From: Pyropia haitanensis
Lineage: Eukaryota > Rhodophyta > Bangiophyceae > Bangiales > Bangiaceae
DNA length: 64,000 nucleotides
Assembly: GCA_008729055.1 (NCBI GenBank)
Contig: SDUX01000001.1
Coordinates: 558,001 to 622,000 of the forward strand
Reading direction: 5' to 3'
The notes under the pieces were generated by a model. That model worked only from the letters and a program-made list of their open reading frames with translations. It had not been told where the DNA came from and made no database searches. Shown piece after piece: positions 23,631 through 34,435 of this stretch. A program made the position numbers and the translations under genes. How positions within the stretch are numbered: the stretch's first letter is position 1; every line of letters starts with the position of its first letter.

Positions 23631-25592
23631 GTGTGCCCCGCCGCCCGCCGGCGCGTCGGGCACCGCCGCCTGGGCAGCGGCGGCGTCACGCAAGGCCCGG
23701 CGGTGGAGGAGGTGCAAGTCGGGCGCCGCGGCCGGGACGGCAAGCCGGAGCGCGTCCCGGGGGACACGTCCCGCCGGCGGGAGCGACGGGGAGCGAGCAG
23801 CGGGCGCGGGCGCGCCGGGGCGGCACCGCGGCCAAGGCTGCGCAGGCGACGGGCCCCGACAGCAGTGCTGCAGACGATGCGCTACGGAGCCCGAGAGGCG
23901 GAGGGTGGCACCTGCGGGGTTGGGTCGCTGAGATTGGGTGGAAGCCTTCCGAGGTGGGCGGCAACTCACTACGGTTGGCCGGATGGGCACCTGGGTGAAC
24001 CGTCGGGTTCACCAGCTTACAAACGCGCCAAGGGAAGTAATTTCTGATCGTACGAGACCTTGGCAGTACTTGTCGTCCATGGGGGGGTGGGGAAATCGGC
24101 GGAGGGAACGAACCCAACTCGCAGACACGTGTCTACGAAGCATGTATCGTTCAGGTGAACGCTTCCAGAGTTCAGGCGAATACGCCGTATTCGCGAAATC
24201 AAACCCGAACCAAATCACCCCCCACCCATCCGGAGGTCTGACACGTAGAGAACTTGTGAGGATCAGCGGCAAGTCATATCCACGCAGTAACCTCCAATCA
24301 AGAAATTGAAGGACCTTAAAGTCAGGATTAAAAGCAGGGCCTCCCGACTTGGCGCGGCAGCCACTCGAGGGCCGCCGCTCCCCGTCGTCCTCCAGTGACT
24401 ACCTCGGTACGCAAGGTGAGCACCCCCTGTTCGCCCTGATGGCAGCCGTCGTGGCGGAGGGCGCTTTGCCCTGCCCTTGATGCTGTCCTGACCGTTGTAT
24501 GACCGCCCTGGCGGGCGGAGCGCTCCCGTCCATGGGTGGCACGTGGCCACCCACTACTCGCCTTTTTGGCCGCGCGGTGTGTCCCGCGCCAACGGCTACC
24601 ACCCCGGCGCTGCGGCAGTGCCGCCGCCACACGGGAGCACACCACCACGGCGCCATCCGACGGCCGCCGCGTCGGCGCCGTCACCACGGCGGTGGCGCCG
24701 CGCCCGGCGCGGCCACACCGCCACCGCCGCACCCGCCAGCGTCCGACCACCCCCCGGCGGCAGCGGCGGCAGCCGACCGTGCCGCCGCCGCCCGCGCCGC
24801 CACCCACCCCGCGGCCCAGCGCCGCCGGTGTGCGCCGCCGCTCGACCCGTTCCGGGGGGCGAGGCGGCGCCCCCCCCCCCCCCCCACTCCCCCCCGGTCC
24901 ATCCAGCCGAGTCGAGGTGCTGGCGGGTGCGGTCGACCGCGTCGTGGTCCCGCCGCGGCAACGGCGATGCCACGTCCACCGCCCACCATCCCAGCGCGCG
25001 ACGCGTGCGTACCGGCCGGCGGACACGACAGCACGAGTCGACGGCGATCCGCACCGGATGGTGGCCGTCTCGGGGCGCGTACAGGGCGTTAAAGGTGGCA
25101 GTCGCCGCGCCCGTATAGGAAAACCGACCGCGGCCCGCAGGCCCGCCATCCACAGCACCTCGTCCGCACACCCACCCCCCAACGCCCAAGCCGCTCCGCC
25201 AGCGCCTCATACGACCAGACACGGACCAAGGCCATGATCCGGCCGCCGCGGACGCGGCAGCCACGGAACTGGGCACGGCCGGGCGCACCCGGCACGCCCA
25301 CCCTGGGCCGACCGCTCGTCCCACACGCCCGCTCAAGGCGGTGTCTGGCCGCCACCGGCTGGCCGCCACCCCGCGCAGCGGGACCCCGTCGCCCAGCCGG
25401 TGCGCGTGCCACGCGGCGCGCCGCGCACGGCCGCCACACGGCGACGGCGGCCACAACACGGAGCGGCGGCGACGCGGCATGGCGGTGGGGGTGAGGGGCG
25501 CGGCGGGGGGGGGGCGGGGGGGAAGCGCCGCGCAGCTCGGCGGCGGCCCCCCGCGCCGCCGCTGCCGCGGCCAGCGGCGGGCGACCCCCCCC
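23377..25592. other. Region between two lipase genes; possible coding remnants unresolved
   Basis: This 2.2 kb contains lower-GC sequence at 23930-24330, the probable promoter side of the hydrolase gene, followed by GC-rich sequence. On the minus strand, frames between 25450 and 24800 read protein-like stretches such as GAATATFNALYAPRDGHHPV and MALVRVWSYEALAERLGRWG in different frames. They could be a 3' extension of the class-3 lipase gene or a separate gene broken by indels. I could not join them or recognise a family, so no gene is called. Confidence 0.35.
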
Positions 25593-26485
25593 CTACCCCC
25601 CCCCCCCCCCCGCCCCCCGCAGCGCCCACGATTCGTGGCGACGAGCCGCCCGCCGCGGCCCACCCCACCGCACCGGCGCGCGGCGGCGCGCGCGACCGGC
25701 GGCCGCCGCGGCGGCGCGCGCCTCGGGCGGCGGCACCGGCCGCCGCAGCGGCGGCCGCGGCCGCCGCGGCCGCGCGCACGCGGCCGACAATGGCCGGCGC
25801 GTCCACTTTGCCCACCCCGGCTGGGGCAGCCGCCGTCCCCCCCCCCCCCCCGCCGCCGTGGCGGCCGGCACCCGGCGCGCCCACGCTGGGAGCCCCCCCC
25901 CCTCCGCCGCCGCGGCGGTCGCCCCCACCCCCCCAGCCCCAGCCAGCCCACCACCGCCGTCACCAGCCAGCCGCCGCCCCCCCCCCCACCCCCCCCGGGC
26001 GCCCCCTCCCCCCCCCCCCCCCACCCGCGGCGGCGGCGGCCGCCCGCAACGCCTTGTCCGCCGCGGGCGACACGGGGAGCCCCCCCCCCCAAAACGGCGC
26101 CTCCCGCGCGGCGGGCAGCGCGGTCGCCACCTCCGCGACGCGCGCCCGCGACAGGCAGGTACGTGCCGAGGCGGTGCGCCGCGACGCTCGACGCGTCGCG
26201 GTGGAAGCAGCGGGCGACCGCCGTGAGGGGGCTCCACCCACAGGTCGCCGGTGCGGGCGAGGCGGACCAGCCGCCACGCGTGGCGGTACCAGGGGAGGGG
26301 GGGGGCCGCCGCGACCACGTCGTTGGCCGCCACCACCCGCCAGTGGTGGCCGACGGAGCGGGTCAGGAGCCGCACGTACGTGGCGTTGCCCACCTTGGGG
26401 CTGCCAAACGTGGACAGCACCAGCTCCAGGGCGGGGGGGGGGGGGCGCCCGCCGTCGGTGCCGCCGCCGCCGCCGCTGCCGCCCC

Positions 26486-26547
<62 letters not shown>

Positions 26548-26848
26548 GCCGCCACGACGGCGGCCGCGTCCAAGAGGCACAGGTGCAGCGCGCACAGCGC
26601 GGCCATACCCCCCCCCAGGCTGTGGCCGACCACAAACACGGGCACGCCCGGCGGCGCCGCCGCGCGCGCCGCCGCCACCGCCGCGACCACCTCCGCGCGG
26701 ACCGCCGCGTAGGCGCGCGCAACGCCCGCGTGCACGCGCGCGGCGGCCGCGTCGAGCGCGGCGGCCACGCCGCCGTCGCCGTCGCCGTCGCCGTCGCCGC
26801 TGCCGCCGCCGCCGCCGACGCCGCCGCCGCCGTCGCCACCGCCGCCGC

Positions 26849-26880
<32 letters not shown>

Positions 26881-27192
26881 GCCGCCGCCGCCGCGGCAGC
26901 CGTCGCGGCGGCACGCCCCCGCCGGCCGCGAGCGGTGGGGGCGGTCGGGGTGGCCGCCCCGCGGCGGCGACCGCCCGCCGCGCCCCCCCCCCCCCCAGCG
27001 GCACACCCCAGCGCCACGCCGAGCGTCACCGCCCGCGCCGCCCCCACGTCGGTGCGCACGCTGGCGCCGCCCCCCCGCACCGTCCCGCGAAACGCAACGA
27101 CCAGCCAGTCCCCAAACGCCGCCACCACCGCGTGCAGCTCCGCCGCGGGCGCGTACACCCGCGGGACCGACCGTGGCGTGGCGGCGGCGGCC

Positions 27193-27227
<35 letters not shown>

Positions 27228-28285
27228 CGCCGCCGCCGACGCCGCGGGGCGGAGCGGCGGGAGCGCCGCGGGGGGGGGGGGGGGCGCGAGGTACGCGAGG
27301 AACGCGACGCTGAGGTTGACGGCGGCGGTCTCGAGGACAAACGCGTCGGGGCAGAGGAGGGGGCGCCCCGGGGGGGGGGGGGAGCCCGCCGCTCGCGCAG
27401 GTGCGTGGAAACCATCTTGCGCGTGGGGTGGTGGGCGCCGGGGGGGGGGGGGGCGCCGCCCGCCGCCGGTGCCGCCCCGCGGCGCGGCGCTGTCGGCGGC
27501 GCCAGCCGCCGCGACCGCGTCGCGGCCGCCCCGTGGCGGGCGCGGCCGCCACCCCCCCCAGCCCGCCCCGTCGGCCGGCAGGTGGACCGCCGCGTCGACC
27601 ACCGCGGACGCGCCGGGGAGCAGCTGGGGCGGCGCCGCCGCGGCGAGCGGCTCGGCCACCACCACGCCGCCGCCCGCCGCCGCCGCCGCCGCCGCGGCGG
27701 GCGGCGCTCCCCCCCACGGGGGACGCCACCGCCGACGGCCGCCACCGCCGCGGCGGCGGCGGCCAGCATGCGCGTGGGGTGCCCAAAAAAAAAAAACCGC
27801 CAGCCAACCCGCCGTGTCCGGTACGGCGCGACGGGCGCCGCCGCGAGTGCCGCCGCCGTCTGGCGGGCGTCGCCCACGAGGTTTGGCGGCGGGCGCCACG
27901 TCGACGGCGGCCAGCCCCACCGCCGCCGTGACGGCGGCTGCCGGCAGCGGCGCCGCCGCCGCGGCGGCGGCGCGCGCCAGGTGTGCGAGCGACGCGACGG
28001 GCAGCGCGGCGGGGGGGGACCGCCCGCCGGCCGCCCGCGGCGCGGCGGCGGCCGCGACGCGCACGGCGGCGTGGGCGGCGAGCCCCGCCAGGCGGGGCGC
28101 GGAAAAAACCGGGCGCGGCGGCCGCCGCCGCGGCGGGCGCCGGCACGAGCCGCCGGCGCTCCCCACGGACCAGCAGGCGGACCACACCGACGGTGGCCGA
28201 CGCGGGGCGCGTCGGCCACGCGTGGGGTGGGGTCAACGCCGCCGCCACCGGCGCGGGGATGCGCGGCACGGGGGTGCCGTCGGCG

Positions 28286-28320
<35 letters not shown>

Positions 28321-28838
28321 GGCGGCCGCGTCGAGCGCGGCGGCCAGGCGGGTGTGGACGCGCGGGGCGGCACCCTCGTGGGCGGGCGCGGCGTAGAGGA
28401 GCGTCGCCCACAGCAGCGCCGCCGCCCACGCCTGCTCCTCCGTCCGCCACCGCCGCGGCGTCGCGGCGAGCGGCGCCGCAAAACGCCACCGCCGCGGCGG
28501 CGACGCCCGCCGCAACGCCGCCAACGGCAACCAGCTGGCCAAGCAGCACCCACCGCGGCAAGACGGCCAGCCGCAGCACCACCTCCCCCCCCCCCCCCCC
28601 CCCCACCCCCCCCCGACGGGCAGCTCCCGCACCGCGCCGCGGGCAGTGCCGACGGCGGGCGCGACCGCCCACCCGACCGCCGCCGCCGCCGCCGCCGTCG
28701 CGGCACGGAGGGTGCACCGCCGTGCGGGGCTGGTGAGCACCTCGAGGCGCGTCGCGGCAGGCGGTCCGCCCGCCCGCCGCACCGCCGCGTCGTTGTCGCC
28801 GCGGAGGCGCAGCGCGTGCCGCGGCGTGTCGCCGCCGC

Positions 28839-28881
<43 letters not shown>

Positions 28882-29248
28882 CCCGCCGCTCGTCACGGTG
28901 CCGCCGTTGCGGTGGGCGGCGGCGGCGGTGGCGGCGGCGGCGGCGCGCCATGCCGCGGCGGCCGCGGCGGTCGCGGCGTCGGCTGGCACCGGGGGGGGCC
29001 GGCAGCCACCCCAGCCGCTGTCCATGCTGCCGCCCGCACCGCCACTGCCGCCGCCGCCGCCACCGCCGCCACCGCCACCGCCACCACCACCGCCACCGAC
29101 GTCAACGGCGCTGCCAGCCGGGAGACAACGGGGGCGCAGCGACCGCGGCGGGTCATCAAAGTGGGTGGTGTGCACAATGACCGCCGCGGCCGCCCCGCGG
29201 GCGGCACCACCACCACCACCACCACCACCGCCACCACCACCACCACCA

Positions 29249-29298
<50 letters not shown>

Positions 29299-29457
29299 AC
29301 CACCGCCACGTCCCCGTGGCGGCGGCAGCGGACACGCCACGACCGCCTCGAGCGGCGGCGCCCGCCCCCCCCCGCCGCCGCGGCCAGGCCGCCGGCGTCG
29401 TCCATGCCCTCCCCCCCCCCCCCCACCCACCCACGCCGCCGCGGCACGCGCCGCCAC
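25593..29457 (-). CDS. Class-3 lipase (PF01764 type), possibly diacylglycerol-lipase-like, with large Gly/Ala insertions
   Basis: The catalytic domain is clear: DWLVVAFRGTVRGG (27090s), VFVVGHSLGGGMAALCALHL (nucleophile Ser, near 26630), LSTFGSPKVGNATYV, and VVAANDVVAAAPPLPWYRHA (catalytic Asp). A third block, FHRDASSVAAHRLGTYL near 26190, would supply the catalytic His but sits one frame over. Upstream, LCPDAFVLETAAVNLSVAFL matches the helix that precedes lipase-3 domains. The N-terminal 1.2 kb has poly-Gly tracts and hydrophobic segments (for example LAVLPRWVLLGQLVAVGGVA). Hydrophobic helices before a class-3 domain recall sn-1 diacylglycerol lipases. A Gly/Ser tract of about 30 residues is inserted after the nucleophile elbow, and an Asp/Gly repeat before it. 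The frame changes several times in G runs. The start at 29457 and the end near 25593 are provisional. Head-to-head with the TilS-like gene. Confidence 0.65.
29204..29308. repeat. Imperfect (CCACCG/CCACCA)n microsatellite inside the lipase gene
   Basis: About 105 bp of CCA/CCG-type triplet repeat. Read on the minus strand in the lipase frame it encodes a poly-Gly tract near the N-terminus. The triplet periodicity keeps frame, unlike the mononucleotide runs elsewhere. Confidence 0.8.
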
Positions 29458-29928
29458 GGCACGCCCGCCGGCGGCAGCCGTGCCGCCGGGGGGGGGGCGG
29501 GAGCGACGCGGGAGGAGGCCGGCGGGACGGCAGGGAGCGTCCGCCGGCCGGCGGCCGAGCCCGCCGGGCCGCGTACAAACCGCCTCGTTGGTCCCGATGC
29601 CGTGGACTCGCGTCTGCGGGCGGCGTTCCTACTTGCATCGTGCAATCGATCCAAGTACATTTCCAAACGCGCGGCCACGCCCATTGGCGGCACCCCGACC
29701 GCGTCGCGGATCACGCCGCGCGCCGGTCGACGGCGGCCGCGGCGATCGCGGTGCGGCCTTGGCCGTGGAGGCGCCCCCGCCCCCCCTCCCCCTCCCCCCC
29801 CACCCCCCCCGGCCCCCCCCCCCCCCCCATCCACTCCCCCTCCCCCCCCCCCCCCCCCAGCAGTGGTTTTCCCCCCCCCCGCCGTCGCTGTCTTCCATCC
29901 CCCCCCCCCTACTACCCCCGTGGCGGCA
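29458..29928. promoter_or_regulatory. Putative bidirectional promoter region between lipase and TilS-like genes
   Basis: 471 bp separates the divergent starts proposed at 29457 (-) and 29929 (+). A lower-GC patch at 29600-29700 (ATCGTGCAATCGATCCAAGTACATTT region) stands out between GC-rich flanks and could hold the core promoter. No defined element such as a TATA box is evident. Both start codons are provisional. Confidence 0.3.
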
Positions 29929-30119
29929 ATGGCCCCCCCCCCACCCACCCCGTCGTCATTGACGTCTGCGGCCGCTCCGCGTCGGTCGCGCTCGCCCTCC
30001 GCGTCGCCGCGCGGCAGCGGTCGCGGCGGCCGTCGCGCGCGGCCGCCGCCGCCGCCGCCGCGCCGACCGCCGCGGCACGGGCGGCCGCTGGTGGGCCGGC
30101 ACCGGCACCGGCACCGGCA

Positions 30120-30166
<47 letters not shown>

Positions 30167-30761
30167 ACCGGCAGCAGCGGCGGCGGCACCCCCCCCCCCG
30201 CTCCCCCCCCCACCCGTTGCCATCCTCACCCCCCCCGCCGGCGCCGCCGCCGCCGCCGCGACCGCCCGCCTCGCCGCCGCCCTCCGCGCGGCGGGCCTCG
30301 CTACGCACACGCTCCCCCCCCCCCCCCCCCCCCCCCCCCGGCGGCGGCGCCCCCCCCCCCGGCGAGCCCCCCGAAGCCGCCCGCCGCCGGGCGCTCACCG
30401 CCGCGGCGGTGCGGCTCGGCGCGCGCACCCTCCTCACCGCGGAGGTGGTGGAGGACGCGGCGGCGGCGGCGCTCGCCGCCCTCCCCGCCGCGGCGCTGCT
30501 CACCGCCCACGCGGCGGGGGGGGGTGTGCCGCCGCCGCCGCCGCGCCGCCGGGCGCAGAGTTCCTGCCGCGGGGGCTCCTCGCCGTGCGGCGGCCGTTTG
30601 TGCACCTGCGTGAGGCGGAGGTGGTGGGGGGGGGGGGGGGGTGGGGGGGGGGGGTGGGGGCTGCCGGCGCTGCTCGACGCGGATGCGGGCGTCGCGGCGC
30701 TCGTCGCCGCCCGGGATGTGGCGTGGGGGGGGAGATGCGCGCGCCGCTGCGCGCGCTGTCT

Positions 30762-30793
<32 letters not shown>

Positions 30794-31149
30794 GGCCGCC
30801 ACCGCGGCGGCGGCGGCGGCGGCGGCGGCGGGCACCCCCCCCCCCCCCCCCCCCCACCCCCCCCCCCAGCGTGACCGCCCTCGCGGCGGCCTTTCGCCGC
30901 CTCGGCAGCGTGTGGGCGTCGCTGACCGCCGCCTCAGACACCATCCTCACCGCCGCGGTGGTGCAGTCCTCCGCGCGGGGCTTCCTCGTCCTCCGCCGTG
31001 ACGCGCTCGCCGCCGCCGCGGCGGGGCGGTGGACCCACACCCCCGCCACCGTCGCGCTGTGGCGGGTGGGCATGAGCGTCGCGGGCGGCCGCCGGCGGGC
31101 GCCACTGGATGGGCGGGTGGACCGGCAGCTGGCGGACGTGGTGGGGCGG

Positions 31150-31192
<43 letters not shown>

Positions 31193-31298
31193 CTGGGCGC
31201 CGCCGCCGACGCTAACCGCCTCCACCCGCGCCGGCTGCGTGGCGCGGCCGCTCGGCGCGGGCCACGCGCGGCGGCTGTGGGAGCGCCTCGCCGCGACG

Positions 31299-31340
<42 letters not shown>

Positions 31341-31428
31341 GCCGCGCGGGGTGCGGGGGGCTTGCCCCCCCTCCGAGGCGGCTGGCCAGCTGGTGCCGCT
31401 GCCGGTGGCGGCGGCGGCGGCCGCCGCC

Positions 31429-31470
<42 letters not shown>

Positions 31471-32252
31471 GCGGCGGCGACGGTGACCGTGCGTTTGTGC
31501 TCTTTGCGCGGGAGGCGGACTCGGCGAGCGCGGCGGGGACGACGCGGATGGGCGGCAACGCGCGGTCCCGGCCGCTGCGGGTGGGCGGCGGCCGCGGCGA
31601 CGGCGTGTACTGGGATAACCGGTACGTGGTGCTGGCGCGGGTGGGCGGGGGGGGGGACGCCCCCGCCCGGGCCGCCGCCGCCGCCGCCGCCGCCGACCCG
31701 CCGCCGGTGGTGTGGGCGGCCGCCGCGGCGGGTGCGGCGGGTGCGGCGGGGGGGGAGGAGGAGGTGGCGGTGCCGCCGCCGCCGTGGACACTCGGCGGTG
31801 GCCTCCTCGCCGCCGCGGTGCGCGACGCGGACGGGGCGGCGGCGGCGGCGCCGCGGGGCGCGGCCGCCGCGGCCGCCCCCTACACCGTCCGGCAGCTGCG
31901 GACGCGCGACTGGCAGCGGCTGCTCGAGCGGCTGCCGTCGGTGCGGCGGCGGTCGCCGCCGCTCGACACCCTCCCCGGCGTGCCCGCCATCTGGGGTGTC
32001 ATCCCCGCCGCCGCCACGCCCGCCGCCACCGCCGCCGCGGCGGCGGGGCGGCGGCGGCGGCCGCCGCCGCCGCCGCCGCCGGCGGGCGTGACGGACATTG
32101 TTGCCGCGCCGCACCTGGGCTTGAATTGCGTGCGGGGGGTCACGTTTGTGGCCGTGCTGCTGCCGCGGTGGCGGCTGCTGCCGGCGGCGCTGGACCGGGG
32201 GTTTGGCGTCGCCGACGCGCTGGCCGGGGAGGAGGATTGGGGGGGGGGGTGA
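29929..32252 (+). CDS. TilS-like (tRNA-Ile lysidine synthase fold) protein with degenerate PP-loop
   Basis: Blocks in three frames follow the order of TilS. VVIDVCGRSASVALALRVAA (near 29965) aligns with the PP-loop SGGxDSxAL. AARRRALTAAAVRLGARTLL with TAEVVEDAAAAALAALP (near 30380) aligns with the aR-x-R...lltAHhxdDxxET region. EFLPRGLLAVRRPFVHLREA matches RPLL. FRRLGSVWASLTAASDTILT and SARGFLVLRRDALAAAAAGR match the following helices, and TLTASTRAGCVARPL matches the C-terminal TLgGc strand. AFVLFAREAD (lrirRE) and VYWDNRYVVLAR (WDxRf) follow. Stop at 32252. TilS makes lysidine in AUA-reading tRNA-Ile of bacteria and organelles. The PP-loop reads CGRSASVAL, lacking the second Gly and the Asp, so ATP-dependent activity is doubtful. 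The gene contains a 36-G run (31151-31186) and several frame changes. The start at 29929 (MAPPPP) is a guess. Confidence 0.5.
31151..31186 (+). repeat. 36-nt uninterrupted G homopolymer
   Basis: The longest mononucleotide run in the window, lying in the TilS-like gene between DRQLADVVGRR and the TLTASTRAGC block. The flanking blocks are in different frames, so the run length as given does not keep the frame. It encodes poly-Gly in any frame. Confidence 0.9.
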
Positions 32253-32906
32253 TGGCGCACGCTGGCGGGGGAGGGGGGGGAGGGGGGGGGGGGGGGACGG
32301 GGGGGGGTGGATACGCGCCTGGGTCGGCGGGGGGGGGAGGGAGGGGGGGGGGGGGGGGGAAGGGGGAGGCGGCACACCCCTGGCGGGTCTTTTTTTTTTT
32401 TGGGGGGGGGGGGGGGGGAGCGGCGGTCAGGGGGTGGCGGGCGGGCAGCGGGCGGCGGGCGGCGCGGCGGCGGCACCCCGCGGCGGCGCGCGGCGGCGTG
32501 CCGACGGCGGCGGCGTGCGGCCGCGCGGCGGCGCGCCCGCCGCGCGGCGGGCGGCAGCCAGCGGAGCAGCAGCAGCGGGGCGGCAGCGACGCAACGGCCA
32601 TGAAAGAAAAAAAAAAAAAGAGCGAGGCACCCGCGCAGGCGGGCGCACGGACCCGCCCCTCTCGACCCGCTTTCCACCGCCGCTACACAACCGTTGCCTC
32701 CCCCCGCGTGCGACACACTGGTCGCGGCACACCCCCCCCCCCCCCCCCCTCTCCGCACGCACACCCCCCACCCCTCAGACGGCCGACCATGGCCACGCGC
32801 TCCCCCCAACGCGCACCGCCCGGCGGTCCCCCCCCGGACAACCCAAAGGCCCCCCCCCACCCCCCCCCCCCCAACAACCCCCCACCCCGCCGTGGCGCCA
32901 CCCCCC
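32253..32906. other. 3'-to-3' spacer between convergent genes
   Basis: Between the stops of the TilS-like gene (+) and the coiled-coil gene (-). It holds a T run next to a long G run (about 32391-32419), an A12 run (32605-32617) and C runs near 32731-32748. T and A runs of this kind recur in spacers and introns of this window. No gene is seen. Confidence 0.45.
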
Positions 32907-32920
32907 TCACCGCTGGTGGC

Positions 32921-32961
<41 letters not shown>

Positions 32962-34402
32962 GTCAGCACGCCCACCACCAGCTGCACGCCGCCCGCCAGC
33001 ACCGCCGCCGTCGCGGCGCCAAGGCCAAACGCCACGGGCGGCGTCAGCGCCGCCGCCGCGGCCGGGCCGGCCTTGGCCGCCACCGCGGCGGCGTCCCCCC
33101 CCACCCCCCCCTCGCCGCCGGCCGCCCCACCCCCCACCGCGTCCGTCCCGGCGGCCGCGGCGGCGGCGGGCGGGGCGCCCCCCCCCCCCCCCCCCCCCCC
33201 CCACGGCACGCCGCGCCCGCCCCCGCCCCGCCGCACCCGCCTCGGCCGCCGCCGCCGCCGCCGCCGCCACCGCCGCCGCCGCGTCGCGCTTGGCCGCGTC
33301 CGCCGCCGCCGCGGCGGCACGCCGCTCCGACGCGGCCGCCGCTTCCGCCGCCGCCCGCGCGGCGACCGCGTCGGCGAGCGCCGCGCGGAGGTCCGCGACC
33401 GCCGCCGCGTCGGCGGCGGCGGCGCCAACCGCGGCTTGTGCCGCGGCGGCGCCGTCGCGCGCCGCCGCCGCCGCCGCGCCGGCGGCGGCCGCGTCGTGGC
33501 GGGCGGCCGCCTCGGCGTCGCGGGCGGTGGAGAGGGACGCCTGGAGGGCGGCGACCTCGTCGGCGGCGGCCGCCTCGGCCGCCGCCCGCGCGGCGGCAGC
33601 CGCCTCCACCCGCGCCGCCGCGTCGCGTGTCGCGGCGGCGGCCTTGGCGTCGGCCGCCGCCGCCGCCGCCGCCGCCGCCGTCGACGCCGTCGACGCCGCG
33701 CGCCGCGCGTCGGCGAGCGCGGCGGTCAGCTCCGTCACCCGCGTGGCCGCGTCGGCGGCGGCCGCCTCGGCGCGCCCCCGCGACGCGACCGCGTCGGCAA
33801 CCGCGGCGGCGGCGCGCTCCTCTGCCAGCGCCGCCGCGGCGGCGGCCTCGTCGGCCGCGGCGTGCGCGTCGGCCAGCTCCGCCGCCCGCGCGGCCGCGTC
33901 GGCGGCGGCCGCGTCGGCGCGGCGCTCCGCGGCGGCCGTCGCGGCCGCCGCCGCCCCGGTGGCCGCCTCGGCCGCCGCCACCTCCCGCGCCCGCGCCGCC
34001 GCGTCGGCGACCGCCGCGTCGGCCCGCTCCGTCGCCGCCGCGGCGGCGGCGGTGGCGGCCGCCGCCGCCTCTTTGGCCGCCGCCTCGCCCGCCCGCGCCT
34101 CCTCGACCGCGGCGGTGAGCTCCGCCTCGCGTGCCGCCGCGGCGGCGCCGCCCGACGCGGCCGCCGCGTCGGCCGCGGCGGCCGCGTCGGCGAGCGCCGC
34201 CTTGGCCGCCGCCAGCTCCGCGTCGCGCGCGGCGAGCGCGGCGACCGCCTCGGCGCGGGCCGCCTCGGCGGCGGCCGCCGCCTCCTCCGCGGCCGCCGTG
34301 TCCGCCTTGGCCGCCGCCGCCGCCGCCTCGGCAGCGACCATCCCCGCCTTGGCCGCCTCCACCGCGGCGCCGAGGTCGGCCGCCTCCGCCTCCCGCGCGC
34401 GC

Positions 34403-34435
<33 letters not shown>

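Noticed and set aside
21741..24047. 768-codon plus-strand frame
   Set aside because: Antisense to the alpha/beta hydrolase, whose catalytic motifs are clear on the minus strand.
26935..31215. 1426-codon plus-strand frame
   Set aside because: Its first half is antisense to the class-3 lipase. Only its last part (from about 30380) carries real TilS-like blocks, which are annotated separately.
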